Origin: Paenibacillus terrigena DSM 21567
Lineage (GTDB): Bacteria > Bacillota > Bacilli > Paenibacillales > Paenibacillaceae
Reading direction: 5' to 3'
DNA: 64,000 nt
Assembly: GCF_000374845.1 (NCBI RefSeq)
Contig: NZ_KB895429.1
Location: 1-64,000, forward strand
Shown: in pieces, positions 26,893 to 35,307 of the stretch
Layout: the number at the start of each line of letters is the position of its first letter
How positions within the stretch are numbered: the first letter of the stretch is position 1
Translations under genes and position numbers: made by a program
The notes under the pieces: generated by a model
Told to the model about the DNA's origin: nothing
The model's input: only the letters and a program-made list of their open reading frames with translations
Database searches by the model: none

Positions 26893-28347
26893 CTACCCTT
26901 CATACCTGCAGAGCTCCAACCGAACAAGTCGCGTCGTCTGCTCTTCAACCGTCGCATGTGCTGAACGGCGAACGCCGGGTATCCACAGAATTTGACCTGT
27001 GCAGTCCGTTATAACAGGCCAAGCGTCACGAAGCACTGGTGCAATCTTCTCATCAATGAAAATATCTTGTACTTTTTTGGACCCATTTAATCCAAGGATT
27101 CGCATTCGATCACCTGGACGACGATTCCGCACGATTAGCGGAAAGTGTACGCAGTCCGCATCAAAAAAGGCAATACATCGATGCTTCGGCCTCACTTCGC
27201 TTAAATCCGAATCGTAGCTGATTTCATTCCAGCGCAACAGCCCTGAATGATCAGAAATCCACTGTTCCCCGTGCCCCCGTTCTATTCGATATTCATACGC
27301 TACGGGTCCTTGCGAATCAAGCCTATGTATAAAATCGATCTGATCGTAGGACCGAACGCACTGGATTCGCTCCGAAATATCGAGCATCCACGTCGTAGGC
27401 TGCGTTTGAAGAATCCCCAGCCTGATCGCTTCAATCTTCTCATAATCGAAGGAATCGGATTCTGTATCCGTTTTTTGTGCAAGATAACTTAATATTAGTT
27501 TAATAAATCTTCGTTGTAAAGCAACATGTGTATTGGTTAAATCAGTGCGGGCAAGCTGATATCCGCCCTTCGTACGCTTCAGATTCGCAGCCAATTGCTC
27601 TGACGCTTCCTGTTCCAAATAATCACTATCTGCACGAAGTAAGTCTGCGGTTCGGTTCAATGCCTTCACAATCTGCTCATTATATTGCCCCAAAAATGGC
27701 ATCACATCCAACCGAATCTGATTCCTGACATATTTGCGGGAGTTATTACTCTCGTCAGTTACATATTGTAAGCCACTATCTTCACAACAGTCCATTAAAT
27801 CTGTTTTGTATATACGTAGAAAAGGGCGAATAAGTTCCACATTTTTTTCCGTTCTTGAAATAGCCATCCCCGCAAGACCCGCTGCCCCTGAACCACGAAT
27901 CAGTCGCATCATCACCGTCTCTGCTTGGTCATCTGCATGATGCGCCAGTGCGATATGCGATGCACCATACTTGGTCGCTGTTGCATGCAGGAAAGCATAT
28001 CGCTGCTCACGTGCTGCCGCCTGGCTATTCATCCCTGTACGTTCTATATATTCGGGAATTTCCAAATGCGCAACTTCACAAGGGAGCTCGAGGTCTGAAG
28101 CGATGCGCTTAACAATCTCAGCTTCAGCAACAGACTCCTGCCGGAATCCGTGATTCGCATGAGCGACAATCAATTGAAGATGATGCCGCTCGGGAGCCGC
28201 CAGCATATGAAGAACATGCAGAAGCGCAACCGAGTCCGGCCCTCCCGAGACAGCTACAACGATCGTGCTCCCCGGAGTCCATAGCTGGTGCTCCCTTACC
28301 ACTTGCTCGACTTGCCCCGCAAGGGCGTATATCTTCGTCATTCGCAT
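26893..28347 (-). CDS. tilS: tRNA(Ile)-lysidine synthase
   Basis: TilS converts C34 of tRNA-Ile(CAU) to lysidine using ATP and lysine, which changes the codon specificity to AUA. The N-type ATP pyrophosphatase P-loop VAVSGGPDSVALLHVL is near residue 32 and HHADDQAETVMMRLIRGSG near 130; a TilS C-terminal domain ends the protein. Start choice is uncertain: the frame opens at 28377, but GAGAGGGGCGG fits better to ATGs at 28347 or 28341. It follows the protein kinase gene by 10-40 bp. Confidence 0.93.
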   Translation of the reverse strand: MRMTKIYALAGQVEQVVREHQLWTPGSTIVVAVSGGPDSVALLHVLHMLAAPERHHLQLIVAHANHGFRQESVAEAEIVKRIASDLELPCEVAHLEIPEYIERTGMNSQAAAREQRYAFLHATATKYGASHIALAHHADDQAETVMMRLIRGSGAAGLAGMAISRTEKNVELIRPFLRIYKTDLMDCCEDSGLQYVTDESNNSRKYVRNQIRLDVMPFLGQYNEQIVKALNRTADLLRADSDYLEQEASEQLAANLKRTKGGYQLARTDLTNTHVALQRRFIKLILSYLAQKTDTESDSFDYEKIEAIRLGILQTQPTTWMLDISERIQCVRSYDQIDFIHRLDSQGPVAYEYRIERGHGEQWISDHSGLLRWNEISYDSDLSEVRPKHRCIAFFDADCVHFPLIVRNRRPGDRMRILGLNGSKKVQDIFIDEKIAPVLRDAWPVITDCTGQILWIPGVRRSAHATVEEQTTRLVRLELCRYEG

Positions 28348-28386
28348 TGATTCATGCCGCCCCTCTCTATATAACATGTAAAGCTT

Positions 28387-29355
28387 CTAATTGGATTGCA
28401 GGATGATGTATAGGGTCGAGCCTAACAGAATAATGGATGCGACGAATATCCCTTTCAACCAACCCGGTGTATGCCTACGAATTGGTGGCGATGAAATTTT
28501 GCTGCCACTGCGAATTGCAGCCTGTTTCCATTCACTGCATGCTTCATGCGAAGAAGCGAACTGACCGCTAATGGCTCGCTTGAACCACGATTCATAAGAT
28601 TTCAGACGAATATGAGTATGTGCAAGGTTGATCAAATCATTCGCACTCCGAACTTGAGGCAGCTGGTCCGGGCCTTGCCGGCGCAGACGTGCGCCATCCA
28701 TGACATGCAACCACAGCACCGCAAAGGCGAATAGATCATATCCCGGATCTGCAGCACGAGATCCCGCATTCCAATATCCCCGGTCATACCTCTCGGTGAA
28801 TTGCTTGACGCTTCGTCCGATGCGACTTACGCCGCCGTAATCAACCAGTTCAACCTGTCCATAGGACGAAACCATAATATTCTCGGGTTTCAAATCTCCG
28901 AATACGTAGCCCGCTTCATGCAGTTCGACCAGCTTTTGTAATAAGCGGTACCCAATCAGCCCCATCCATTCAGGCCCATTCTTCTCCATATACTGATGAA
29001 GCGTAACGCCCTCGACATACCGCATGACATAGAATTGCATATCCATCTGCCCTAGCTTGTAATCATCGACATCGAGCAGAAAAGGCCGCGATGCTGAATT
29101 CCGCATGCGGCGATCTGATTTATTCTGATGAGTAGCGAGCGTTGTCAATACATTAATCTCCGATTGAAGGTCCACCGCATCATATCCGATTTTCAAAGCA
29201 GCCAGCTCAGTCCCGCGCCCCCGTCTCACCAAATAAACGGCGCCATTCGCTCCTCTGCCGAGAAGACGCTCGACGAGATACCTGCGATGATGCCATTTGC
29301 CCTCAATCCACGTACCAGGGGCAAGGCTCGAGCTTGCATTAAACGACGTAGTCAC
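28387..29355 (-). CDS. yabT: Hanks-type serine/threonine protein kinase, YabT-like
   Basis: A 322-residue kinase with a single C-terminal membrane helix (about 300-320), the layout of B. subtilis YabT, a sporulation kinase activated by DNA. The Gly-rich loop is LLGRGANGAVYLV near 31, the ATP lysine is in AALKIG near 54 and the catalytic loop is FGDLKPENI near 155. It is a non-RD kinase (Gly before the Asp) and carries VDYGG instead of DFG. It starts with GTG and overlaps the end of yabS by 17 bp. The role in sporulation is inferred from synteny with spoIIE. Confidence 0.85.
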   Translation of the reverse strand: MTTSFNASSSLAPGTWIEGKWHHRRYLVERLLGRGANGAVYLVRRGRGTELAALKIGYDAVDLQSEINVLTTLATHQNKSDRRMRNSASRPFLLDVDDYKLGQMDMQFYVMRYVEGVTLHQYMEKNGPEWMGLIGYRLLQKLVELHEAGYVFGDLKPENIMVSSYGQVELVDYGGVSRIGRSVKQFTERYDRGYWNAGSRAADPGYDLFAFAVLWLHVMDGARLRRQGPDQLPQVRSANDLINLAHTHIRLKSYESWFKRAISGQFASSHEACSEWKQAAIRSGSKISSPPIRRHTPGWLKGIFVASIILLGSTLYIILQSN

Positions 29356-30082
29356 CTAACATCCCATCCGTTTCTGACTGATTGCGAAATCCAGGATCGC
29401 TTCCAACCATTCTATCATATTGGATGAATTCGATCACCTTATAGATCGCCGGCCCCGTTGGCGTCGCTCCACGCATTTGCATTCGACGGAATAATGAGCC
29501 CACGCCGGACAAGTCTTGTGTCCAGTCCAGATCCATAACTGTCTCGTCAGAAGCTCGGCCTGGAAAGTGGAATACAGCGATTTCACTCTTCCCTTGCCGC
29601 GCCTGCAGACTCAGCATCAGATCCCGAATGGCCTCTTCAACCGCTTGCAGCTTAGGCTTCATACTTGCGCTTGCATCAATTAACAGGGCAACTTGCAATT
29701 CGCTTGTCTCGGTTAACTCGTCCATCACCTTCACAACCTCTGACCGCTGCTGTGGTGGTAAATCTTCAATATGGGTCGCATCCGTGTGCAGAATTTGCCG
29801 AAGCTCACGCTCGACCACCTGGTGAATCGTCTGCACGACCGTCTTCCGCGTCATCATCTGAATCGTCTGTGACAGTTGATGTGGCTGAACGATCCGATCC
29901 ATCCCGCCGCCTGCTTTGGCAATCTGAGCAATCTCTGCCGCCCCAAGCTCGCCAATCGCACCTTGGTCAACCACACCAACAACATTAACGGTAATTCCTT
30001 CTTCCCGTGCGTGCGCTGCAGCAACAATCGGACTTACACCGACATTCGAGCAGCCATCCGTAATCAATAGAATTTGTTTCAC
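29339..30082 (-). CDS. yabS: von Willebrand factor A domain protein, YabS-like
   Basis: A 247-residue soluble protein. The C-terminal half is a vWA domain with the MIDAS start LLIDASASM near 133 and a late GATPTG metal loop. The N-terminal half begins LLITDGCSN and looks like part of a second Rossmann/vWA unit. It starts with GTG after GGGGAGGG. Between the TPR gene and yabT, it corresponds to B. subtilis yabS, expressed during sporulation. Its partner proteins are unknown; adjacency to a kinase suggests a phosphorylation module. Confidence 0.85.
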   Translation of the reverse strand: MKQILLITDGCSNVGVSPIVAAAHAREEGITVNVVGVVDQGAIGELGAAEIAQIAKAGGGMDRIVQPHQLSQTIQMMTRKTVVQTIHQVVERELRQILHTDATHIEDLPPQQRSEVVKVMDELTETSELQVALLIDASASMKPKLQAVEEAIRDLMLSLQARQGKSEIAVFHFPGRASDETVMDLDWTQDLSGVGSLFRRMQMRGATPTGPAIYKVIEFIQYDRMVGSDPGFRNQSETDGMLGDYVV

Positions 30083-30160
30083 AATAAACCCTCCCCTAGG
30101 AATAAGATGAATACGATGCTCTATTCTATCCTTTCCAGATTTAAGAGAGTTTAATCCGAG

Positions 30161-30829
30161 TTAGGCTTTGAATCGCGCTAGAATTGCCCAGCGTCGTTGT
30201 TTCCGCTTATTATACTTCGGCAAGGATCGATAGATTTCGAGCGTCTCACGATATGCTCGGCGAGCATCCTCTCCGCGGCCTAATTGCTCATAGAGCTGCC
30301 CCAGACGATAGTAGGCCTCACAAGAAGATGAATTCACCTGGCGGAATTGTTCCAGCATCGCGATCGCCTTCTCCGGCTCCGTCGTACGATATGCCTCAGC
30401 CAGCTGCAGGTATGGATCTCCATATCCAACGCGTGGATTCAGCTCAAGTGCTCTAAAGATATGTGTCTCGCCTGCTTCGATGCGCCCTAGCTTCAAATGA
30501 CACACACCGACTTCAAAATGATAATCCGCCGACTCCTCCATTGCTCGTTCGATTTGTTCTAGATGACCCCATGCTTCATGATATTTCTTCTGTGCAACGT
30601 ACAATCTTGCTAGCTCGAACCGCGATGTGGAAGCATGCGGATTGGCCCGGAGCTCTTCCTTCAATCGGTTGATGCGGCGGTTCCGACTGAACGGCTTGAA
30701 TAGGCTCGGTGTGAGTCCGACATATCGCCGATCCAACACATATAGGATCACAAGAAGTAAAATAATGGCTAGAATCGGACTACGCGTAATATAGAGTAAG
30801 AACGAGAACAGAAAAAATTTCGTTAACAA
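30161..30829 (-). CDS. Membrane-anchored tetratricopeptide-repeat protein
   Basis: A 222-residue protein with a hydrophobic N-terminus (about 4-32, one or two helices), a basic linker, then about four TPR-like helical repeats (SRFELARLYVAQKKYHEAWGHL, shown in part: ARLYVAQKKYHEAW; YRLGQLYEQLGRGEDARRAY, 20 residues). It starts with TTG. Its Shine-Dalgarno GAGGGAGGC forms the 3' arm of the terminator-like hairpin behind spoIIE. I do not recognise a specific family. It probably scaffolds a protein complex at the membrane (inference). Confidence 0.8.
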   Translation of the reverse strand: MLTKFFLFSFLLYITRSPILAIILLLVILYVLDRRYVGLTPSLFKPFSRNRRINRLKEELRANPHASTSRFELARLYVAQKKYHEAWGHLEQIERAMEESADYHFEVGVCHLKLGRIEAGETHIFRALELNPRVGYGDPYLQLAEAYRTTEPEKAIAMLEQFRQVNSSSCEAYYRLGQLYEQLGRGEDARRAYRETLEIYRSLPKYNKRKQRRWAILARFKA

Positions 30830-30834
30830 GCAAA

Positions 30835-30899
30835 AAGCCTCCCTCTTATATTCAAAATAACGGCATATCGCTCATTATTTTACCATATGAGGGAGGCTT
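30835..30899 (-). terminator. Terminator-like hairpin after spoIIE that contains the next gene's ribosome site
   Basis: A perfect 11-bp stem AAGCCTCCCTC / GAGGGAGGCTT with a loop of about 43 nt, followed by TTTGCTTG on the minus strand. The 3' arm is also the ribosome-binding site of the TPR gene (TTG start 8 nt later). It can therefore both reduce read-through and mask translation initiation. Confidence 0.7.
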
Positions 30900-30925
30900 T
30901 GTTTAATTTCTCATTTCATAATTCT

Positions 30926-33355
30926 TCAGCTCACCGTCCTTGGACGTTTTAGCCGTGTTGAACCTGGCCAATGCACGGTAGACCATTCAGGAATGTGCCG
31001 CTCAATCCGTGCGACAACGACCGTCATGTCATCTGAGATGCTGCCGTGATGCCACCTGACAACCATCTCGAGCAAGGCGTCCGCAATCATCTGCGGATCG
31101 TCCGATTTCATCTCTTGGAGCACCCGCTTCATCCACAGTTCCTTATTCACCGCATGACCCGGCGCATCATAAATGCCATCCGTCATCATCACAAGCGTAT
31201 CGCCCGGCTCCAGTTGAACCGTCAACAGATCCACTTCAATATCCTGCAATATTCCGATCGGCAGATTAGCTGCCGAGATCGAGATCACCTCATTTTTACG
31301 AATAATAAAGCTCGGTGTTGACCCAATCTTCATGAACGTTGTCTTCGCCGTATATTGATCGATAATCGCCATATCGACGGTCGCGAACACTTCCTCCGCA
31401 GAGCGTAACAGCAGAACAGAATTGACCGATTTAATCGCCATCTGCTCATCCATTCCCGATTGCAGTAATCGCTCCAGAATAGAGAGCGCTGTGCTGCTCT
31501 CAAGCTTCGCACGCTCGCCGTTGCCCATGCCATCGCTGATGGCTACCGCGAACTTCCCATTGCCAAGCTCCACTGTACTGTAGCTGTCTCCAGATAATGC
31601 ATCGCCCCCTTTGGCCGCACTCGCCACCCCCGTATCAATCTCGAACGCCTTCGCAGATCCGAATGTGACCATGACCACCCCGTCCCGGCCCCCATCGGCT
31701 GTACCGAACCGTTCGCTAGCGACAACAATATGCTCCCCTAGAATATCGGATAACACAGGCGCGATAATTTTACGGCATTCATCATGCCCCCTTCGGAAAG
31801 TATGTACAATCTCAATCTCGATCTGGCCGGTATCGAGGCTAATAATATCGATATCTTGAATCGGGAGTCCGAGCTCTTCGAGCATCGTTCGAATTTGTTC
31901 CTCTTGCTTGTGAAGTGCCGCCCCTTCCCGTTGAATTTCCCGTACGAGACTATCCATCACTTGTGAAACCCCGCTTAATTGTTCGGCCACAAATTGCCGA
32001 CTGTCGATAACCTGTCTTTTCCAATGCAAATCATTCTTGTACAGGTCGTACTGCCCTTTCATCGCCCCCATCACTTGATCCGTCTTACTGCACAGCTTCA
32101 GCCATGATCCTGGTAAATCCTCCTTCTTCAGCTTCGGATTCTCCTCAATCGCCGTCATCATATCGGTCATGAAGGAGTATGTCTGATGGAACCTCCCTTC
32201 CCAGCATTGATCCTTGCGATAGCAATTCGAGCACGTCTGCGTCGTGACTGTATTAATAAAATGATCGAACTCTTCTTCTTTACGCACCATCTCCCCGCTA
32301 CTCGCGACTTGTCCGAAGCTTCTTGCCAGTTGCCTAAACACCTCCGAGAATTGATTCACGCGTTCCGCTGTCATATCTCGGATCCGCCGCGCATATTCAT
32401 GTTGCGTGGAGGCATGCTCCTGCGTGCCTGGTACATATTTCGAGATCATCGTAATCATAGACTTAGGTGTTAATAGGAATAGTGCAATGGCTGCTACCGT
32501 CTCACTTGTAGACATAATCACTTCTGTCGTCGTTCCGAGATAGATCACAAGAATCGAGGAGCCAAGCAGCATACCACCAGCTACCCACCAACGTTTCCCT
32601 TCACGAAGCATACCTGCGAGCATTCCTGCGAAGGCTAGCAAACTCATCTGATAGATGGCATGTAAATCTGCAAGACTTAAGATTAATCCGGTCACAACAC
32701 CCACCGATGCCCCGAGCGGCGCACCGCCAACAAAAGCGAATAAGAGAATTAAATAACGTGAGAAAATATGATCCGGCGACAGTCCATAGATTGTAAAGCC
32801 GACAGCACCCGTCATAACCGATGCGAGCAAGATGATCAGACAGATGATTTCTTCGTTCTTAAGCGCCGTCTGTTTGCGAACACGTGTCAGAATCGGCAGT
32901 GCCTGCATAAACACAATCGTCAGGACAAGGCTTAATCCTCCATCCATGACCGCCATTAGAATCGTATACCATGACATATGATTGCCGACCACGAGTTCGA
33001 ACAATCGGACAAGCATCATAGAGGTGAATACGATTAAGGGCATAAAAGAGGACTCCGGTCGATTATACGCTTCAACTCCCCGTTGAATGAGAAGAACTAG
33101 AAGCATTTGTGCAGCCAATGCCCATATACCCGGTTCGGCCGAGAAGTAATTGCCTGCGAGCAGGGCTAACGCGAGCCAGCCGCTAAGATCACGCCTAAGC
33201 ATATAGATCACTGCAAAATACGCTACCGCGAACGGCGCAAGTTCATTAAGTATCATTGCTTTCCCGAGCAGAAAGCCCATACCGGTCAGTACGATCGTCC
33301 ATTTCCGTACGGCGATACCTTCATAAGCTCGATTCATCACATTTGGGGTTTGCAT
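30926..33355 (-). CDS. spoIIE: Stage II sporulation protein E (PP2C phosphatase)
   Basis: SpoIIE dephosphorylates SpoIIAA to release sigma-F in the forespore and also interacts with FtsZ at the polar septum. The 809-residue protein has about ten membrane helices in its first 330 residues, a central regulatory region with a Cys-rich stretch (TCSNCYRKDQCWEGRF, near 385) and a C-terminal PP2C domain (about 590-800) with VAISDGMGNGERA and VMMTDGIYDAPG. AGAGGTGG precedes the ATG. A Spo0A-type promoter lies upstream. Confidence 0.97.
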   Translation of the reverse strand: MQTPNVMNRAYEGIAVRKWTIVLTGMGFLLGKAMILNELAPFAVAYFAVIYMLRRDLSGWLALALLAGNYFSAEPGIWALAAQMLLVLLIQRGVEAYNRPESSFMPLIVFTSMMLVRLFELVVGNHMSWYTILMAVMDGGLSLVLTIVFMQALPILTRVRKQTALKNEEIICLIILLASVMTGAVGFTIYGLSPDHIFSRYLILLFAFVGGAPLGASVGVVTGLILSLADLHAIYQMSLLAFAGMLAGMLREGKRWWVAGGMLLGSSILVIYLGTTTEVIMSTSETVAAIALFLLTPKSMITMISKYVPGTQEHASTQHEYARRIRDMTAERVNQFSEVFRQLARSFGQVASSGEMVRKEEEFDHFINTVTTQTCSNCYRKDQCWEGRFHQTYSFMTDMMTAIEENPKLKKEDLPGSWLKLCSKTDQVMGAMKGQYDLYKNDLHWKRQVIDSRQFVAEQLSGVSQVMDSLVREIQREGAALHKQEEQIRTMLEELGLPIQDIDIISLDTGQIEIEIVHTFRRGHDECRKIIAPVLSDILGEHIVVASERFGTADGGRDGVVMVTFGSAKAFEIDTGVASAAKGGDALSGDSYSTVELGNGKFAVAISDGMGNGERAKLESSTALSILERLLQSGMDEQMAIKSVNSVLLLRSAEEVFATVDMAIIDQYTAKTTFMKIGSTPSFIIRKNEVISISAANLPIGILQDIEVDLLTVQLEPGDTLVMMTDGIYDAPGHAVNKELWMKRVLQEMKSDDPQMIADALLEMVVRWHHGSISDDMTVVVARIERHIPEWSTVHWPGSTRLKRPRTVS

Positions 33356-33412
33356 GGGTGAACACCACCTCTTCTCGTAATCTCATAATCTCTTAATGAG
33401 TGAGTGATTCTC

Positions 33413-33480
33413 ATTATAGAAAGGAGACCTTAGAAAGTTTGTCACAATGCGTAGGCTCGTCAAAAAAAGTTTCCGACAAA
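33413..33480 (-). promoter_or_regulatory. Spo0A-activated sigma-A promoter of spoIIE
   Basis: On the minus strand GTGACA (33440-33445) and TATAAT (33413-33418) are 21 bp apart, the abnormally long spacing known for Spo0A-dependent spoIIE/spoIIG promoters. Two 0A-like boxes lie just upstream: TTTGTCGGAA (33471-33480) and TTTTGACGAG (33457-33466). Confidence 0.75.
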
Positions 33481-33508
33481 AACAATCGTTGCCCATGGCA
33501 CGTTAAAA

Positions 33509-33525
33509 CCCTTGCAGCGCAAGGG
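33509..33525 (-). other. Hairpin upstream of the spoIIE promoter
   Basis: CCCTTGC-GCT-GCAAGGG on the minus strand, a perfect 7-bp stem followed by TTTT. It looks like a compact terminator, yet no gene lies between it and the yabR terminator. It may end a short transcript or stop read-through before the spoIIE promoter. Confidence 0.5.
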
Positions 33526-33605
33526 ATCCCGCCAATATAACACATGATCGAATTGAGAATGATGTCTGAATTTCCAACCGAATTGTAGGCGCTTTCGAGG
33601 AGAGT

Positions 33606-33642
33606 CTACGGCAAATCGTCAGAACTTCAAGGAATGCCGTAG
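33606..33642 (-). other. Inverted repeat in the yabR-spoIIE gap
   Basis: CTACGGCA and TGCCGTAG form a perfect 8-bp stem around 21 nt. With the hairpin at 33509-33525, it makes the 33480-33690 gap unusually structured. In B. subtilis tRNA genes occupy this gap; none is present here and I see no known RNA family. Confidence 0.4.
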
Positions 33643-33689
33643 GAACCTGTCGGTATTTTTATTCCGCGTCGACGAATAAAATAGAACAA

Positions 33690-33722
33690 TAAAAAACCGC
33701 AGCAGCCGAAGCTGTTGCGGTG
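33690..33722 (-). terminator. Terminator after yabR
   Basis: On the minus strand ACCGCAACAGC-TTCG-GCTGCTGCGGT is followed by TTTTTA. It has a long GC-rich stem with a UUCG tetraloop. Confidence 0.93.
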
Positions 33723-33749
33723 TTCATTATTTCATGATGAAGTTGTGAA

Positions 33750-34232
33750 TTACATGCGTTTCGCGCCGCGGCCTCCGCGCTTCCCTTCGGTGTTCTTCTT
33801 CAGGGAAGAAATGCGCTCCTCACTATCTTTTAAGAAACGGGACACTTTATCTTCAAAAGTAGCCTTGTTCGCTGGTGGTTTGAATGAACGCCCACCTCGA
33901 TCTCGTTGAAATCCGCCTGGTCTGTCACCGTCTGGACGTCCGCCTTGACGATCTGGTCTTGGCGCTCTTGGCGGCCTGGTCTGCGCTTCTACCGGCTTAT
34001 CCACCGCTTGCTTGATGGATAGACCAATCTTGCCGTCCTTATCCACGTTAATGACCTTTACCGTGACAACATCATCAATTTTCAAATGATCATTGACGTC
34101 CTTAACATAGTTGTCGGCGATCTCCGAGATGTGAACGAGACCCGTGACACCTCCTGACAGATCTACAAATGCTCCAAAATGCGTAATCCCTGTCACTTTT
34201 CCTTCTAACTTGGTGCCCACTTCAATTGCCAT
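33750..34232 (-). CDS. yabR: S1-domain RNA-binding protein (YabR/GSP13-like)
   Basis: The ATG at 34232, after AAGGGAGG, starts a 160-residue protein with one S1 domain (about 3-75: GTKLEGKVTGITHFGAFVDL, 20 residues, and GLVHISEIADNYVKDVNDHL, 20 residues). A long basic, Arg/Gly/Pro-rich tail follows (RPPRAPRPDRQGG) and ends RGGRGAKRM. The upstream frame extension to 34343 overlaps the promoter and is not coding. Similar small S1 proteins bind RNA or ribosomes. The position between divIC and spoIIE is as in B. subtilis. Confidence 0.9.
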   Translation of the reverse strand: MAIEVGTKLEGKVTGITHFGAFVDLSGGVTGLVHISEIADNYVKDVNDHLKIDDVVTVKVINVDKDGKIGLSIKQAVDKPVEAQTRPPRAPRPDRQGGRPDGDRPGGFQRDRGGRSFKPPANKATFEDKVSRFLKDSEERISSLKKNTEGKRGGRGAKRM

Positions 34233-34305
34233 AGAATAAAATGATCCTCCCTTAAAAATATACAAATCCGTAGATTCTGATACTTTAAAATCTTTGGCTA
34301 TGGTG

Positions 34306-34334
34306 ATTATACCGAATGCCGAAGCTTTGGTCAA
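34306..34334 (-). promoter_or_regulatory. Sigma-A promoter for yabR
   Basis: TTGACC (34329-34334), 17 bp, TATAAT (34306-34311) on the minus strand, about 75 bp before the yabR ATG. Confidence 0.8.
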
Positions 34335-34365
34335 CAGACGCATATCACGTCACGATTCGAATCCG

Positions 34366-34686
34366 CTATTTGAGCATTCCCTTATCAATAGGGGTCTCAC
34401 CCGGCGGGTACATATCGAGTGTCTTCCTTGCAATCTGGCCGATATATTCATCCTCATTCAGCCGAGCAATCTCTTGCTCCAATTGCGACTGCAGCAGCTT
34501 CGTCTCCTGATGCATCTGCTGATTATCCTCCAGCTTCACGCGTTCACTTGCCAGTGTCACCGTCTGATGAATGAATGTATAAATCCCCCAGCTGAAAAAC
34601 AATACCATGAACATCATCCAGAGCCGGATTCGTTTCCGTGCGCCCGTGTATTTAGTTGGCTGTTCTTGACGAACCCTAGACGACAT
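34366..34686 (-). CDS. divIC: Cell division protein DivIC (septum formation initiator)
   Basis: A 106-residue bitopic protein: basic cytoplasmic N-terminus, one membrane helix (about 20-42, RLWMMFMVLFFSWGIYTF), an extracellular coiled coil (45-80) and the conserved EDEYIGQIARKTLDMYPPGE end. It works with DivIB and FtsL at the division septum. AGGGGGG before the ATG at 34686 sets the start; the frame is open to 34716 without need. It follows yabQ by about 30 bp. Confidence 0.92.
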   Translation of the reverse strand: MSSRVRQEQPTKYTGARKRIRLWMMFMVLFFSWGIYTFIHQTVTLASERVKLEDNQQMHQETKLLQSQLEQEIARLNEDEYIGQIARKTLDMYPPGETPIDKGMLK

Positions 34687-34719
34687 ACCGTAATCCCCCC
34701 TGAGATGTTTGAGCATGAT

Positions 34720-35307
34720 TCATTCTTCACGCTTGCGCTTAAAGAGGCGGTTCCATAATCTTGTCCCGTAATCGAGCGACCGCTTCACCCATTCAGGGAC
34801 CTTGAAGTGTCTCCACAAGGGACGCGTTAGGAATTTGAACAACCTCCAAAACGGACTTAATAATTGTAACACAATCCTGCCTATGAACATAGCGGACAAG
34901 AATAGAATTCGAACGAGAAACTTTACCAATTTATACAAGCCGATGATTGGCTTCAGTAAGAAGATCTCCACTAAGCGCTGAATCAACCGGACAATCTGCT
35001 TAATAACCTTCATTAAGATTACCACAATGCGTACGGTTGTAAAGCTGAACCATAAAAAATAGAACCAAACGCCTAGAAAGAGTCCGAAAAAGACATAAAA
35101 CCGCAATTCTCCCTGATTTGTGATATATAGCATTCGAAAAATGAAACAAACCGCAATCACCCAGTAACAAAAATCCAGCACAGGCTTGGTCCACTTTGGA
35201 AAATGAAGCTGGTGGGCAACCACGCGGTATCCGTCGAAAACGATCCCCATGCATAGCCCACTAATCAACATCGCGAACATGGCCACAAATTGTTCATTTA
35301 AACTCAT
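34720..35307 (-). CDS. yabQ: Spore cortex biosynthesis protein YabQ
   Basis: A 195-residue membrane protein with about four or five hydrophobic helices and a strongly basic C-terminus (RLWNRLFKRKREE). The N-terminal pattern LISGLCMGIVFDGYRVV and FWYF-rich helices fit the family. In B. subtilis YabQ localises to the forespore outer membrane and is needed for cortex formation. ATG and the yabP stop overlap (ATGA), so the two are translationally coupled. Confidence 0.92.
   Translation of the reverse strand: MSLNEQFVAMFAMLISGLCMGIVFDGYRVVAHQLHFPKWTKPVLDFCYWVIAVCFIFRMLYITNQGELRFYVFFGLFLGVWFYFLWFSFTTVRIVVILMKVIKQIVRLIQRLVEIFLLKPIIGLYKLVKFLVRILFLSAMFIGRIVLQLLSPFWRLFKFLTRPLWRHFKVPEWVKRSLDYGTRLWNRLFKRKREE

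Noticed and set aside
33480-33690. tRNA genes expected from B. subtilis synteny
   Set aside because: No cloverleaf or TTCGA T-loop motif could be found on either strand.
34233-34343. N-terminal extension of yabR
   Set aside because: It covers the TTGACC-N17-TATAAT promoter. The S1 domain starts at the ATG at 34232 with AAGGGAGG upstream.
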